From JBGUVL01 sp964370395 (lineage in GTDB: Bacteria; Bacillota_I; Bacilli_A; Erysipelotrichales; Erysipelotrichaceae): a stretch of DNA of 64,000 nt. The translations under genes and the position numbers were made by a program. Below are positions 40,788 through 48,598 of this stretch, one piece after another (position 1 is the stretch's first letter; every line of letters begins with the position of its first letter). The notes beneath the pieces are model-generated. The model saw nothing but the letters and a program-made list of their open reading frames with translations. It was not told the DNA's origin and ran no database searches. The stretch covers positions 7,803 through 71,802 of the forward strand of contig CAYJIZ010000014.1 in the NCBI GenBank assembly GCA_964370395.1, given 5' to 3'.

Positions 40788-41195
40788 ATGGAATACAAAG
40801 GAAAAATTGATAAATGGGTTATTGTCTTGTTTGTTTTTTTACTTATTGGACCGATACTGCTATTTTGTTCGTTCGATAAGCAACGAATCACGCTCTTCGT
40901 CATTATTATTAACGTTTTCTATTATCTTTTTGTGGTGTTATTAATCGTACCGATTTGGGTGCGTAATAAAGTTGAATTATACGATGATTATTTTGTGCTT
41001 TCCTTTGGTTTTCAAACAAAGAAAATTGCACTGAAAGATATTACAGTGATTAAGAAAACACGTGATGTAACAGCAGGAAGTGCCTTGTCATTGGATCGTA
41101 TTTATATTGATACAAAAGAAGCAGATTTTCTTATTGCGTTACAGAACAATGAAGAATTTATTAGTGAAGTAAAAAAACGAAAAGAGAATGGATAA
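40788..41195 (+). CDS. Membrane protein with bacterial PH-like domain
   Basis: 135 residues. Two helices at about 11-30 and 35-56 are followed by a small beta-rich domain (VELYDDYFVLSFGFQTKKIALKDITVIKKTR, then DRIYIDTKEADFLIAL and a final helix), the layout of two-helix membrane proteins carrying a bacterial pleckstrin-like domain. Starts 8 bases after ispF with only a weak ribosome site, so it is probably expressed by read-through and coupling. No link to isoprenoid synthesis is evident. Confidence 0.7.
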   Translation: MEYKGKIDKWVIVLFVFLLIGPILLFCSFDKQRITLFVIIINVFYYLFVVLLIVPIWVRNKVELYDDYFVLSFGFQTKKIALKDITVIKKTRDVTAGSALSLDRIYIDTKEADFLIALQNNEEFISEVKKRKENG

Positions 41196-41196
41196 C

Positions 41197-41246
41197 AAAA
41201 GGTTGTAACAAACTAGACAAGTGTCTAAGATGTTACAACCTTTTTA
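41197..41246. terminator. Bidirectional terminator, two-tier hairpin
   Basis: AAAGGTTGTAACA and TGTTACAACCTTT enclose an inner TAGACA/TGTCTA stem, with A and T runs on each side. It lies between the convergent PH-like and HAD genes. Confidence 0.85.
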
Positions 41247-42128
41247 TAAGGATAAGGAATCGAGGTAGCGAAGCACGCCATCCTCTTTGTTTGTGTACTC
41301 GCTTATGTAAGGAGTAGCTTCTAGACAAGGAGCATCCGCATTTTTCATTGCGACACCAATGCCAGCAATTTTTAAAAGTGGTTCATCGTTGCCACTATCT
41401 CCAAAAAAGAGCACATTATCTAATGTATGTTGTTTTTTGTTGACGATACTTTGCACTGCGTAGTGTTTTCCTACGTCGTCTTTGGTGATTTCTAATGCCA
41501 TGTTACCAGATGGATAATAAGCATAAGGCAAAGGTAAGTTTGTTACGTGTTTTTGAAATTGCATTAATTTTTGATTGGTTCCTAAAAAACAAATTTTTGC
41601 TAATTCAGAAATGTTTTTATTTAAATGCGTGCGAATTCGAGCACGATACAATCTTGATATTTTATGTGTATCGCTTAGCATACATTTTGCAGGATACAAA
41701 ACGAGTTTGGATAAATTAACAAGTTTGTGATGCAAAGCGCAAGGGATGAATTCATAGTGTTCATCATAATTAACATACGTGGATACTTGATTTTGTTTTG
41801 CCATTTTAATAAGCAAGACTAGTTCGTTTCTACTTAGTTTTGAAAAGGAAGTAACCCTTTTGTTTTTGCAATCGTGCACTTCTGCACCATTGCAGCAAGC
41901 AATATAGCCACCAAAGATAGCTAATTTTAATTTTTCTACTAATTCTTTCACTTCATAGTAATAACGACCAGTAGCGATGATAAGCGTGTAGCCATTTGCT
42001 TGTAACTGTATTAACTTTTGAATGGTAGCTTGGCTAATTTTAGCGCTGCTAGTATACAAAGTGCCATCTAGGTCACAAACGATATATTTAATTTTTTTAA
42101 CTTTTTCTTGGTTTGGGTAGTGATTCAT
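41244..42128 (-). CDS. Cof-type HAD-family phosphatase
   Basis: 294 residues from the ATG ending at 42128, which has AGGAGT 6 bases upstream; the open frame to 42194 has no ribosome site. HAD motif I IVCDLDGTLY, motif II ATGRYYYEV, cap domain type C2B, and motif IV FFGDSGNDEPLL. Sugar-phosphate or nucleotide phosphatases of this group are broad in specificity. Intact, unlike the related gene at 24948-25778. Confidence 0.9.
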   Translation of the reverse strand: MNHYPNQEKVKKIKYIVCDLDGTLYTSSAKISQATIQKLIQLQANGYTLIIATGRYYYEVKELVEKLKLAIFGGYIACCNGAEVHDCKNKRVTSFSKLSRNELVLLIKMAKQNQVSTYVNYDEHYEFIPCALHHKLVNLSKLVLYPAKCMLSDTHKISRLYRARIRTHLNKNISELAKICFLGTNQKLMQFQKHVTNLPLPYAYYPSGNMALEITKDDVGKHYAVQSIVNKKQHTLDNVLFFGDSGNDEPLLKIAGIGVAMKNADAPCLEATPYISEYTNKEDGVLRYLDSLSL

Positions 42129-42259
42129 ATTGTTACTCCTATGTATGACATTATAATAAATTATCACCCATTCGTAAATTACAATCAATATCACATACTT
42201 GTGGTATTGTATTTTTCTTCTATTAATGAAAAAATAAGGGTAAGAAAAGAGGACTCGTT

Positions 42260-42586
42260 ATGGCAAGTGATTTAAGTTATGTACAATATGTCGTAGATAC
42301 GCTACGAGACAATGCAATTACCTACAAAAAGATGTTTGGTGAATATGGACTTTACCAAGATGGAATCTTTTTTGGATTGGTGTGTGATAACCAATTGTTT
42401 ATTAAAATAAGCGAAGAGGGAAAAGCATACCTAGGACAATATACATTGGCTCCGCCCTACAAAGGAGCAAAAGATATCTTTTTAATTGAGGATGTGGAAG
42501 ATTATCGTCGCGTAGGGGAGTTAATTCACATTACTTGTGATGTGATGGCAAAAGTGAGTAAGCCAAAAAGAAAGGCGGCCAAATGA
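42260..42586 (+). CDS. TfoX N-terminal-domain protein
   Basis: 108 residues. The sequence YKKMFGEYGLYQDGIFFGLVCDNQLFIKI followed by YKGAKDIFLIEDVED matches the TfoX/Sxy N-terminal domain, present here alone without the C-terminal helix-hairpin-helix part. TfoX is a competence regulator in Proteobacteria; stand-alone N-domains in Firmicutes have no settled function. Lys/Arg-rich tail (KVSKPKRKAAK). Its stop overlaps the start of the next gene (ATGA), so it is coupled to an HTH/TPR regulator. Confidence 0.8.
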   Translation: MASDLSYVQYVVDTLRDNAITYKKMFGEYGLYQDGIFFGLVCDNQLFIKISEEGKAYLGQYTLAPPYKGAKDIFLIEDVEDYRRVGELIHITCDVMAKVSKPKRKAAK

Positions 42587-43839
42587 GATTAGATATTACC
42601 AAAGAAGAGAAAAGAAAATTAGGGAAGATGATCAAAGGGTTGCGATTGGATGCAGATTTAACGCAATTGCAATTAGTGAAGATGAGTCGCTTTCCAACTT
42701 CAACGCGTTCTTTGATCTCGTTGGAAAAAGGAAATCTCATCCGAAATGATGAAGTATACGATGCGTTACTAGAAGTGTTTGCGCTGTCGCATTGTTATGA
42801 TGAGAAAGTGTTAGAAAGACTTCATCAAATGGTAAAGGAGATATTTCAAGCCTATTGTGATTATGATGTGATGGCATACCATCGTTTGTGTTGGGATTTG
42901 ATTAGCCAATTTGATTGTGAATGCGATTATGTAGAAGTACAGTTTACAGTGGAAGCAGTGAAGTGTATCGCAGATTTATTCACAAGTAAGGAATGCATAT
43001 CGCGTAAGGAATTTTTCTTTTTGTATTTTAATTTTGATTGTTTTCATGATGAATTAAAAATGATTATTGGAGATGCTTTATTTATGCATGAATACCAACA
43101 TAATCATGACAATGCAACACTAGCTGATATTTATGAACTGGTGCATTCGTTAAATGATTGTTTGTATACGCGCTTTTGTATTGTGAGTATTTTGTATTTG
43201 GTAGACAAACGCAAAGATTATCTGAATGCGTATTTGCTTTTGTTGCGATTGGAAAAAGCAGAGGCAAAACGCAATAATGAAAATGAGCATGTTCACTTTG
43301 CGATACTGCAGTGGAAAGCCAATATCGAAGTGTTTATTTTACCATTATCCTTTGAAGAGAGAATTGAACAATGCGAACAATTGATTGAACAACATTGTTT
43401 TTCCACAAAGGAATTGGTACGATACTACAACAATACTTCAGGAGGCTTTTACCAGTTAAAAAATTACGAAAAAGCACGCGACTACTTAAAGAAAAGTTTA
43501 CAGTTACCGAATGAATTTTTATTACCACAGTTAATTTGGTACTACAACATGCATTACTATGTCGACAAAACATTGCCGATGTACAGAGCGGTAGACGTTT
43601 CAAATTGCAGTGAACAACTACAAGTATGTTGGCACTACTTTGTCTTAAAACAAACAGGTGCGGATGCGTGTACTTTAGAAAATTATATTATAAAAACATT
43701 GCTTCCTTATTTAAAAAATCTGTCATCCGAATTTGCGAAAGTATACTTTATGCAATTGAGTGATTTGGTGAAGGAAACAAGAAATTATAAAAAGTTATCT
43801 ATCTATGTGGATAAATTATCCTTTTTGACTTTCATATAA
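42583..43839 (+). CDS. HTH regulator with TPR-like C-terminus (Rgg/PlcR-like layout)
   Basis: 418 residues. Residues about 10-70 form a Cro/C1-like helix-turn-helix (LGKMIKGLRLDADLTQLQLVKMSRFPTSTRSLISLEKG). The remaining ~340 residues are helical and resemble stacked TPR units, clearest in ELVRYYNNTSGGFYQLKNYEKARDYLKKSLQL. This is the layout of RRNPP-type regulators that bind small signalling peptides, although no peptide gene is visible beside it. Coupled by ATGA overlap to the TfoX-N gene, and ends at a terminator. Confidence 0.7.
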   Translation: MRLDITKEEKRKLGKMIKGLRLDADLTQLQLVKMSRFPTSTRSLISLEKGNLIRNDEVYDALLEVFALSHCYDEKVLERLHQMVKEIFQAYCDYDVMAYHRLCWDLISQFDCECDYVEVQFTVEAVKCIADLFTSKECISRKEFFFLYFNFDCFHDELKMIIGDALFMHEYQHNHDNATLADIYELVHSLNDCLYTRFCIVSILYLVDKRKDYLNAYLLLLRLEKAEAKRNNENEHVHFAILQWKANIEVFILPLSFEERIEQCEQLIEQHCFSTKELVRYYNNTSGGFYQLKNYEKARDYLKKSLQLPNEFLLPQLIWYYNMHYYVDKTLPMYRAVDVSNCSEQLQVCWHYFVLKQTGADACTLENYIIKTLLPYLKNLSSEFAKVYFMQLSDLVKETRNYKKLSIYVDKLSFLTFI

Positions 43840-43876
43840 TAAAAAGAAATGCTCTTAAGTGTGGCATTTCTTTTTC
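43840..43876 (+). terminator. Rho-independent terminator
   Basis: AAAAAGAAATGC and GCATTTCTTTTT form a perfect 12-bp stem around an 11-base loop. Confidence 0.85.
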
Positions 43877-43937
43877 ATGTGCAATTTTTTCGTGTGCTAT
43901 GAAAGTAAGACTATAATAGCAGTAAGGAGGTGGTGGT

Positions 43938-44621
43938 ATGAATCTTGAACAATGGTATGAAGAGTTTGATGAAGACAAGCGATTACGCCATAGTAAAGCG
44001 AGTCAAGTAGAGTATCTTACAACGATGAAGCATTTTGAAAAGTACTTTACAAGACCGCTTCGTATATTAGAATTAGGAGCAGCAACAGGTGCGTATACCA
44101 TGGCACTAGCGAAGCAACAACACGAAGTGTATGCGCTAGAGTTACTAACGAAACATGTTGTGCAATTAAGGAAGAAAAGCGAACAGGTAAACAATGTACA
44201 TGTCTTGCAAAAGGATGCTTGTGATTTATCGGTATTTGAAGATGCAATGTTTGATGTTGTACTGTGTATGGGACCGATGTACCATATTAATGATAAACAA
44301 AAAGCCAATCAATGCATAAAGGAAAGTATACGTGTATTGAAAGAAGGTGGTTTATTGTTTGTGGCTTTCATCAATAATGATGCTTGCTTTGTGAGTGAAG
44401 CACTGTGTTATAATAAGACGATGTTAAAAGAACAAGCAGGGTATGAAAAAGATACCTTTCATTTATACAATCACGACTTAGTTTTTCATACGATAGAACA
44501 GATGAAGGAAGCAGTAACATTGAAAAACAGTAAACTTATTTCAATGTTTGCCCAAGATGGATTGGCAGAAATAGTAGCAGAAAAAATAAATGAATTAAGT
44601 GAAGTTGAATTCAAAGAGTAA
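43938..44621 (+). CDS. Class I SAM-dependent methyltransferase, C-terminus lost to an in-frame TAA
   Basis: 227 residues as read. The Rossmann core is intact: SAM motif ILELGAATGAYTMALA, acidic residue at YALELL, DVVLCMGPMYHI and the helix-strand ESIRVLKEGGLLFVAFIN. AAGGAGG precedes ATG 43938. After TAA 44619-44621 the same frame continues for 28 codons, LRFHELMSSKEEALAYSNHV then MCVVRKEK, to a second TAA at 44706. That is the usual C-terminal ending of this family (a '..YSNHV..V.RK' strand), and the second stop overlaps the next gene's ATG as TAATG. The gene thus probably carries a recent nonsense change. The SAM core may still fold, but the last strand is missing. Confidence 0.85.
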   Translation: MNLEQWYEEFDEDKRLRHSKASQVEYLTTMKHFEKYFTRPLRILELGAATGAYTMALAKQQHEVYALELLTKHVVQLRKKSEQVNNVHVLQKDACDLSVFEDAMFDVVLCMGPMYHINDKQKANQCIKESIRVLKEGGLLFVAFINNDACFVSEALCYNKTMLKEQAGYEKDTFHLYNHDLVFHTIEQMKEAVTLKNSKLISMFAQDGLAEIVAEKINELSEVEFKE

Positions 44622-44708
44622 TTACGATTTCACGAATTGATGAGTTCAAAAGAAGAAGCACTAGCGTACTCCAATCATGTGATGTGCGTTGTCAGAAAGG
44701 AGAAGTAA
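44622..44708 (+). pseudogene. Detached C-terminal coding remnant of the methyltransferase
   Basis: 28 in-frame sense codons and a stop that complete the methyltransferase upstream. There is no separate start or ribosome site for them, and their stop is fused to the GNAT start (TAATG), the arrangement expected if translation formerly ran straight through. Confidence 0.75.
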
Positions 44709-45238
44709 TGGAAACAGAAAGATTACAATTAAGACAATTATGCTTACAAGATGCAGAAGCGATGTATGAATTAGCAAAAGAAAAAGAAGTGGGATATGCA
44801 TGTGGATGGAAACCACATGAAAATTTAGAAGAGACAAAAATGATTTTAGAAAAGTTTTTGATCAATGAAAAAACGTTTGCGATTGTGGATAAACAAAGTA
44901 AAACATTATATGGAGTTATTAGTTTAGAAAAAGATAACAGACGTATGGATGAACAGTATCGTGAATTAGGGTACTGGCTTGGGAAACCTTATTGGGGTCA
45001 GGGAATTATGGTAGAAGCTGCGAATGCATTACTATGTTATGGATTTGAAACATTAGAGTTAAAGATGATTAGTTGTTCGCATTTTTTATTCAACGAACAA
45101 AGCAAAAGAGTCATCGAAAAGTTAGGTTTTTTATACGAAGGTGTCTTACGTGATGGGTTTCAACACTATCAGTTAGGACGCATCGATATTGCGACATACT
45201 CTTTAAAACCTGAGGAATTTGCGCTTCGCAACCGATAG
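44708..45238 (+). CDS. RimJ/RimL-type GNAT N-acetyltransferase
   Basis: 176 residues. Begins METERLQLRQLCLQDAEAMYELA, the standard opening of ribosomal-protein-acetyltransferase-like GNATs, with the acetyl-CoA core ELGYWLGKPYWGQGIMVEAANALLCYGF and ending SKRVIEKLGFLYEGVLRD. ATG 44708 has GAAAGGAG 5-6 bases upstream; the in-frame ATG at 44684 belongs to the methyltransferase's lost tail. Upstream translation would have been coupled to it; the premature stop may lower its expression. Confidence 0.9.
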   Translation: METERLQLRQLCLQDAEAMYELAKEKEVGYACGWKPHENLEETKMILEKFLINEKTFAIVDKQSKTLYGVISLEKDNRRMDEQYRELGYWLGKPYWGQGIMVEAANALLCYGFETLELKMISCSHFLFNEQSKRVIEKLGFLYEGVLRDGFQHYQLGRIDIATYSLKPEEFALRNR

Positions 45239-45333
45239 TTGCTAATGAAACAACGATAAGTTGAGTGACATCAACCACATGTAGGTAGTAATTGTTTTTG
45301 ATTCTTATATACTAAGGGTGTGGAGGAAATGAT

Positions 45334-46575
45334 ATGAAAGAAGAGTTAAAACAATTATGGCATGAAAAGAATTATATCAAGGTTAGTTTAGCTACCTTTA
45401 TTACGAGAATTGGAGATGGGATCGATATGGTTGCCTTCTCTTGGTTAGTATATGAAATTACAGGATCAACGACATTAGTCGCAACGATCTTTGCGGTGAA
45501 TATGATTCCTAACTTAACCTTTGGGGTAATCGCAGGAGCAGTATCAAAATACATCAATGAGAAAAGTATATTGTGGATTTGTGACTTTGGTAGAGCAATC
45601 AATGTAGGACTTGTTGCTTTGCTTTATATGAGTGGGAATCTGCAGGTGTGGCATTTGTTTGTGGTGACTTTCTTGAATTCGACTTTTGAGTCTTTTCGAG
45701 CTCCTGCCCAAACGAGTATTTTTCCAAAAATACTAAAAGAAGAATTGCATGAAAATGGATTAGCAATCCAACAATCCATCATCGGTGTCGCAAACTTAAT
45801 CGGATTAGGTTGTGGACCAATCTGTATTGCGATGTTTGGTTTAGGTGGAGCAATTATTGTGGATGCAGCAAGTTTTCTACTTTGTGGAATCATTATATTA
45901 ATGTTGAAACGAGTTGAAAAAACAAAGAGCGAGGATGCACTTACGATAAAAGGGTATTTAGCTGATTTAAAAGAAGGTTTCATTTATACAAAAAAAGATA
46001 AGCTATTAATTAATATATGTATCTTTGCTTGTTTTGTGAACGCGATTGTTGTCCCTATTAATATTTTTGAGGCACCGTATATGAAAGACTACTTAATGGT
46101 TGGAAGTGAGGGTATCGCAATCTTTGGAATAGGACAAGTACTAGGTATGATTTTGTTGTCACCATTTGTACCGAAGATGAAAACAAAGTTGTGTTATCGC
46201 AATATGTTAATTGTATCAGGTGTTTTACTAGGAGGATGCATCGTTTTCTATGGCTTGATGCCGATGATGAGCGGAGTGAGTGTTTATATCGCATTAGCGA
46301 TATTGGCATTTGTTGCGGGTGGTCTTCTTACGATGATTAACTTACCTGTACAAATTGCGATGTATGGACGTGTGAAACAAGAATATTTATCACGCTTTAG
46401 TTCATTGATGATGGCTTTCGCTATGGCAGCACAACCATTGGCTTCTTGTTTCTTTGGGGCGTTGTCTAGCTGGTTGGCATTGGATCAAATCTTTCTTTAT
46501 AGTGGGATATTAATTGCTGTTGTATTTTTCGCACAAATATTTAATAAGGTGTTAGTACAATTAAATGATTATTAG
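45334..46575 (+). CDS. MFS-family transporter
   Basis: 413 residues, twelve predicted helices. Opens with a short cytosolic segment, then KVSLATFITRIGDGIDMVAFSWLVYEITGS and PNLTFGVIAGAVSKYINEKSILWICDFGRA, a pattern of the MFS_3-like efflux group (drug or macrolide-type exporters). GGAGG precedes ATG 45334. Monocistronic. The substrate cannot be predicted. Confidence 0.88.
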   Translation: MKEELKQLWHEKNYIKVSLATFITRIGDGIDMVAFSWLVYEITGSTTLVATIFAVNMIPNLTFGVIAGAVSKYINEKSILWICDFGRAINVGLVALLYMSGNLQVWHLFVVTFLNSTFESFRAPAQTSIFPKILKEELHENGLAIQQSIIGVANLIGLGCGPICIAMFGLGGAIIVDAASFLLCGIIILMLKRVEKTKSEDALTIKGYLADLKEGFIYTKKDKLLINICIFACFVNAIVVPINIFEAPYMKDYLMVGSEGIAIFGIGQVLGMILLSPFVPKMKTKLCYRNMLIVSGVLLGGCIVFYGLMPMMSGVSVYIALAILAFVAGGLLTMINLPVQIAMYGRVKQEYLSRFSSLMMAFAMAAQPLASCFFGALSSWLALDQIFLYSGILIAVVFFAQIFNKVLVQLNDY

Positions 46576-46610
46576 AAAAAAGAGGACTTACTAATCGTCC
46601 TCTTTTTTCT
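46574..46610. terminator. Bidirectional terminator between MFS and flavodoxin-fold genes
   Basis: AAAAAAGAGGAC and GTCCTCTTTTTT form a perfect 12-bp stem around a 9-base loop, between two convergent genes. Confidence 0.88.
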
Positions 46611-47199
46611 ATAGTGTATTTCCTAAGTGAAATGCTTTATCATAATAACTTTTTAAGCGTTCTTCTCTGTTTTCTGCATATTTTTCTTCTCTGCTTGTTT
46701 GGCCAAAGAAATACATTTCTTTGTGTTTGGCACGAGCATTGATACGATCCTCTAACATTACCGTACGCATTGCCTTAATTTGTTTCGCATGAATGTGGTC
46801 GTCCTCTTGGCCTCCCATTGATACCAAACAGATGACTTTTTCTAATACTTTCATCCGTGCATCAATATAAGCGAAACCACAATTCATAACGCGTTGAAAG
46901 TAACCAGTTAAAATAGCAGGACATTCACTCCAAAAAACGGGATAGACAAAAGCGAGTGCATCTGCATTTTGAATCTTTTCTTGTTGCGCCAAAATGATTG
47001 GATCTTTACTAAGGGAACTATCGTAGAACGCATCTTTTTCGTATTCTTTTTTGCTTATGACAGGATCAAAATGCATCGCATACAAGTCTGTGACTTCGTA
47101 GGTATGGTTGGCTTCTTCTAATCCCTTAATAAACGATTTCTTTAATTCATTTGTAACACTTTGCTCACTTGGGTGTGCATAAATAATGAGAACATGCAT
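46609..47199 (-). CDS. Flavodoxin-fold NAD(P)H oxidoreductase (KefF/MdaB-like)
   Basis: 196 residues from the ATG ending at 47199 (AAGGA upstream); the longer open frame to 47322 crosses the divergent sigma-gene promoter. MHVLIIYAHPSEQSVTNELKKSF is the FMN-binding opening of the quinone reductase/KefF group, followed by DALAFVYPVFWSECPAILTGYFQRV, in which FW-x-x-P-A is conserved, and LVSMGGQ. Probably reduces quinones or electrophiles with NAD(P)H. Divergently transcribed from the ECF sigma gene. Confidence 0.88.
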   Translation of the reverse strand: MHVLIIYAHPSEQSVTNELKKSFIKGLEEANHTYEVTDLYAMHFDPVISKKEYEKDAFYDSSLSKDPIILAQQEKIQNADALAFVYPVFWSECPAILTGYFQRVMNCGFAYIDARMKVLEKVICLVSMGGQEDDHIHAKQIKAMRTVMLEDRINARAKHKEMYFFGQTSREEKYAENREERLKSYYDKAFHLGNTL

Positions 47200-47269
47200 A
47201 CTATCACTTTCCTTTTTTCCATTATACCATACTGGATTTGTGTGGCAATGTAGCAAAAGCAAAGACATA

Positions 47270-47298
47270 TTGTAACCTTTCTTGGGATTGTACAGTAT
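47270..47298 (+). promoter_or_regulatory. ECF-type promoter of the sigma/anti-sigma operon
   Basis: TTGTAACCTTT, a 13-bp gap, then AGTAT. The same TTGTAACCTTT-N13-AGTAT arrangement lies in front of the transglutaminase lipoprotein gene at 48540. TGTAAC is a known -35 type for extracytoplasmic-function sigma factors, so this is a likely autoregulated promoter. Confidence 0.6.
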
Positions 47299-47301
47299 TA
47301 C

Positions 47302-47330
47302 TTGTGAGCAGGGTACAAACATACTATAAT
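47302..47330 (+). promoter_or_regulatory. Housekeeping-type promoter of the sigma gene
   Basis: TTGTGA (47302-47307), 17-bp spacer, TATAAT (47325-47330), just downstream of the ECF-like element. It would give basal expression of the sigma/anti-sigma pair. Confidence 0.65.
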
Positions 47331-47358
47331 TATGTTACATGACATAAAGGAGTTTTGT

Positions 47359-47853
47359 ATGGGATTATGGAATAGATCAGAAGGGATTATGCTCACTTGT
47401 GAAGAAGCGATTGAAAACTATAGTGATACGGTATATAAGGTAGCGCTGTGTACGATGAAAAACGAAGCGGATGCACAAGATGTATTTCAAGAAGTTTTTT
47501 TACGCTACGTGAAAAATAAGAAGTCATTTGATTCGCATGAACATTTAAAAGCTTGGTTTATTCGAGTGACATTGAATTGTTGCAATACGATGTTCACTTC
47601 GAAAACAAGAAGAGAAAGTGTTCCTTTAGAAATGGATTTTGCGAAAGAGGAAGCACCAGATTTAGGGGTTATTTATGTAGTGAATGAATTAGAAGAAAAG
47701 TATCGCACGGTTATTCACTTGTTTTATTACGAGCAAATGTCGATTGTTGAAATTGCTCATTTGCTGAATGAAAAAGAAGGTGCGATTAAAACGCGATTAT
47801 CAAGAGCGAGAGCGATGTTGAAAGAAAAGTGGGAGGTAATGTTACATGATTGA
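47359..47853 (+). CDS. ECF-type RNA polymerase sigma factor
   Basis: 164 residues from ATG 47359, 7 bases from AAAGGAG; the upstream in-frame ATG at 47332 overlaps the promoter. Region 2 is DTVYKVALCTMKNEADAQDVFQEVF and region 4 is YRTVIHLFYYEQMSIVEIAHLLNEKEGAIKTRLSRARAMLKEKW, with no region 3, as in extracytoplasmic-function sigma factors. It overlaps the next gene, a single-helix membrane protein, by 8 bases. This is the classical sigma/anti-sigma arrangement. Confidence 0.92.
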   Translation: MGLWNRSEGIMLTCEEAIENYSDTVYKVALCTMKNEADAQDVFQEVFLRYVKNKKSFDSHEHLKAWFIRVTLNCCNTMFTSKTRRESVPLEMDFAKEEAPDLGVIYVVNELEEKYRTVIHLFYYEQMSIVEIAHLLNEKEGAIKTRLSRARAMLKEKWEVMLHD

Positions 47854-48538
47854 AAAATACAAAGAAGAATACGAAAACATTAACGTTCCTACAGATTTGA
47901 AGACAAAGACGTTGTTGTTGATGAAAGAGGAAGAAGAAAAGAAGAAACGTTTTAGAAAAAAACCGATATTGGTGTTTGCTACATCATTTGGGGTTTTGAT
48001 GCTTGTTTTGTTTAATGTGCTACAAGAAAAGCCGTTGTTAGAAACAAACTTAGAGGTAGGAAAAACAGCGACACAAGTGAAGTTAAAAGAAGGTTCGCTA
48101 ACATTTGAGAAGATGGAAGAGCAATCACGTAAGTTTGGACGCAATGAAGGACTTACTGTTACTACTATTGGAAAACAAGAAGCGCAACGCTTAAGTGAAA
48201 AAACAATTGAACCAGTAGCTCTCAAACAATACGAACTAAGTAAGAAACGCTATCTTGCTTACTATCAAAATGAGACATTAAAAAGTGTAGAATGGCTATA
48301 TGATTATGAGAATGAGGATAAGGAAGTGAAGCTTCGCTATGAAACACCATACAAAGAAATATCCACTAATTCTACTATCGAAAACAAAGAACTAGCCATT
48401 TATTATGATAATGAAGATGGGGAAGTATACGATGCCTATTTCAATTATGATGGGGGCGTAATTCAAGTGAACTCACAAAATGTCTCACAAGAAGAGTTTA
48501 TTAAAATTGTAGTGGAAGTAATTCACTATTTTAAATAG
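47846..48538 (+). CDS. Putative membrane anti-sigma factor
   Basis: 230 residues. A charged cytosolic N-terminus of about 38 residues, one helix (KPILVFATSFGVLMLVLFNVL, about 39-59), and an extracellular domain of about 170 residues rich in Tyr and Glu. No zinc-binding HxxxCxxC motif is seen, so it is not a ZAS-type anti-sigma; the topology resembles RsiX/DUF4179-type proteins. The overlap with the sigma gene and the topology are the evidence for its role. Confidence 0.7.
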   Translation: MIEKYKEEYENINVPTDLKTKTLLLMKEEEEKKKRFRKKPILVFATSFGVLMLVLFNVLQEKPLLETNLEVGKTATQVKLKEGSLTFEKMEEQSRKFGRNEGLTVTTIGKQEAQRLSEKTIEPVALKQYELSKKRYLAYYQNETLKSVEWLYDYENEDKEVKLRYETPYKEISTNSTIENKELAIYYDNEDGEVYDAYFNYDGGVIQVNSQNVSQEEFIKIVVEVIHYFK

Positions 48539-48539
48539 T

Positions 48540-48568
48540 TTGTAACCTTTTTGCATTAGGGAAAGTAT
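48540..48568 (+). promoter_or_regulatory. ECF-type promoter of the transglutaminase lipoprotein gene
   Basis: TTGTAACCTTT-N13-AGTAT, identical in sequence and spacing to the element before the sigma gene. It starts about two bases after the anti-sigma stop codon, so the lipoprotein gene is probably transcribed by that sigma factor. Confidence 0.6.
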
Positions 48569-48598
48569 GATAAGTGAAAAGAGAAAAGAGGAAAGATT

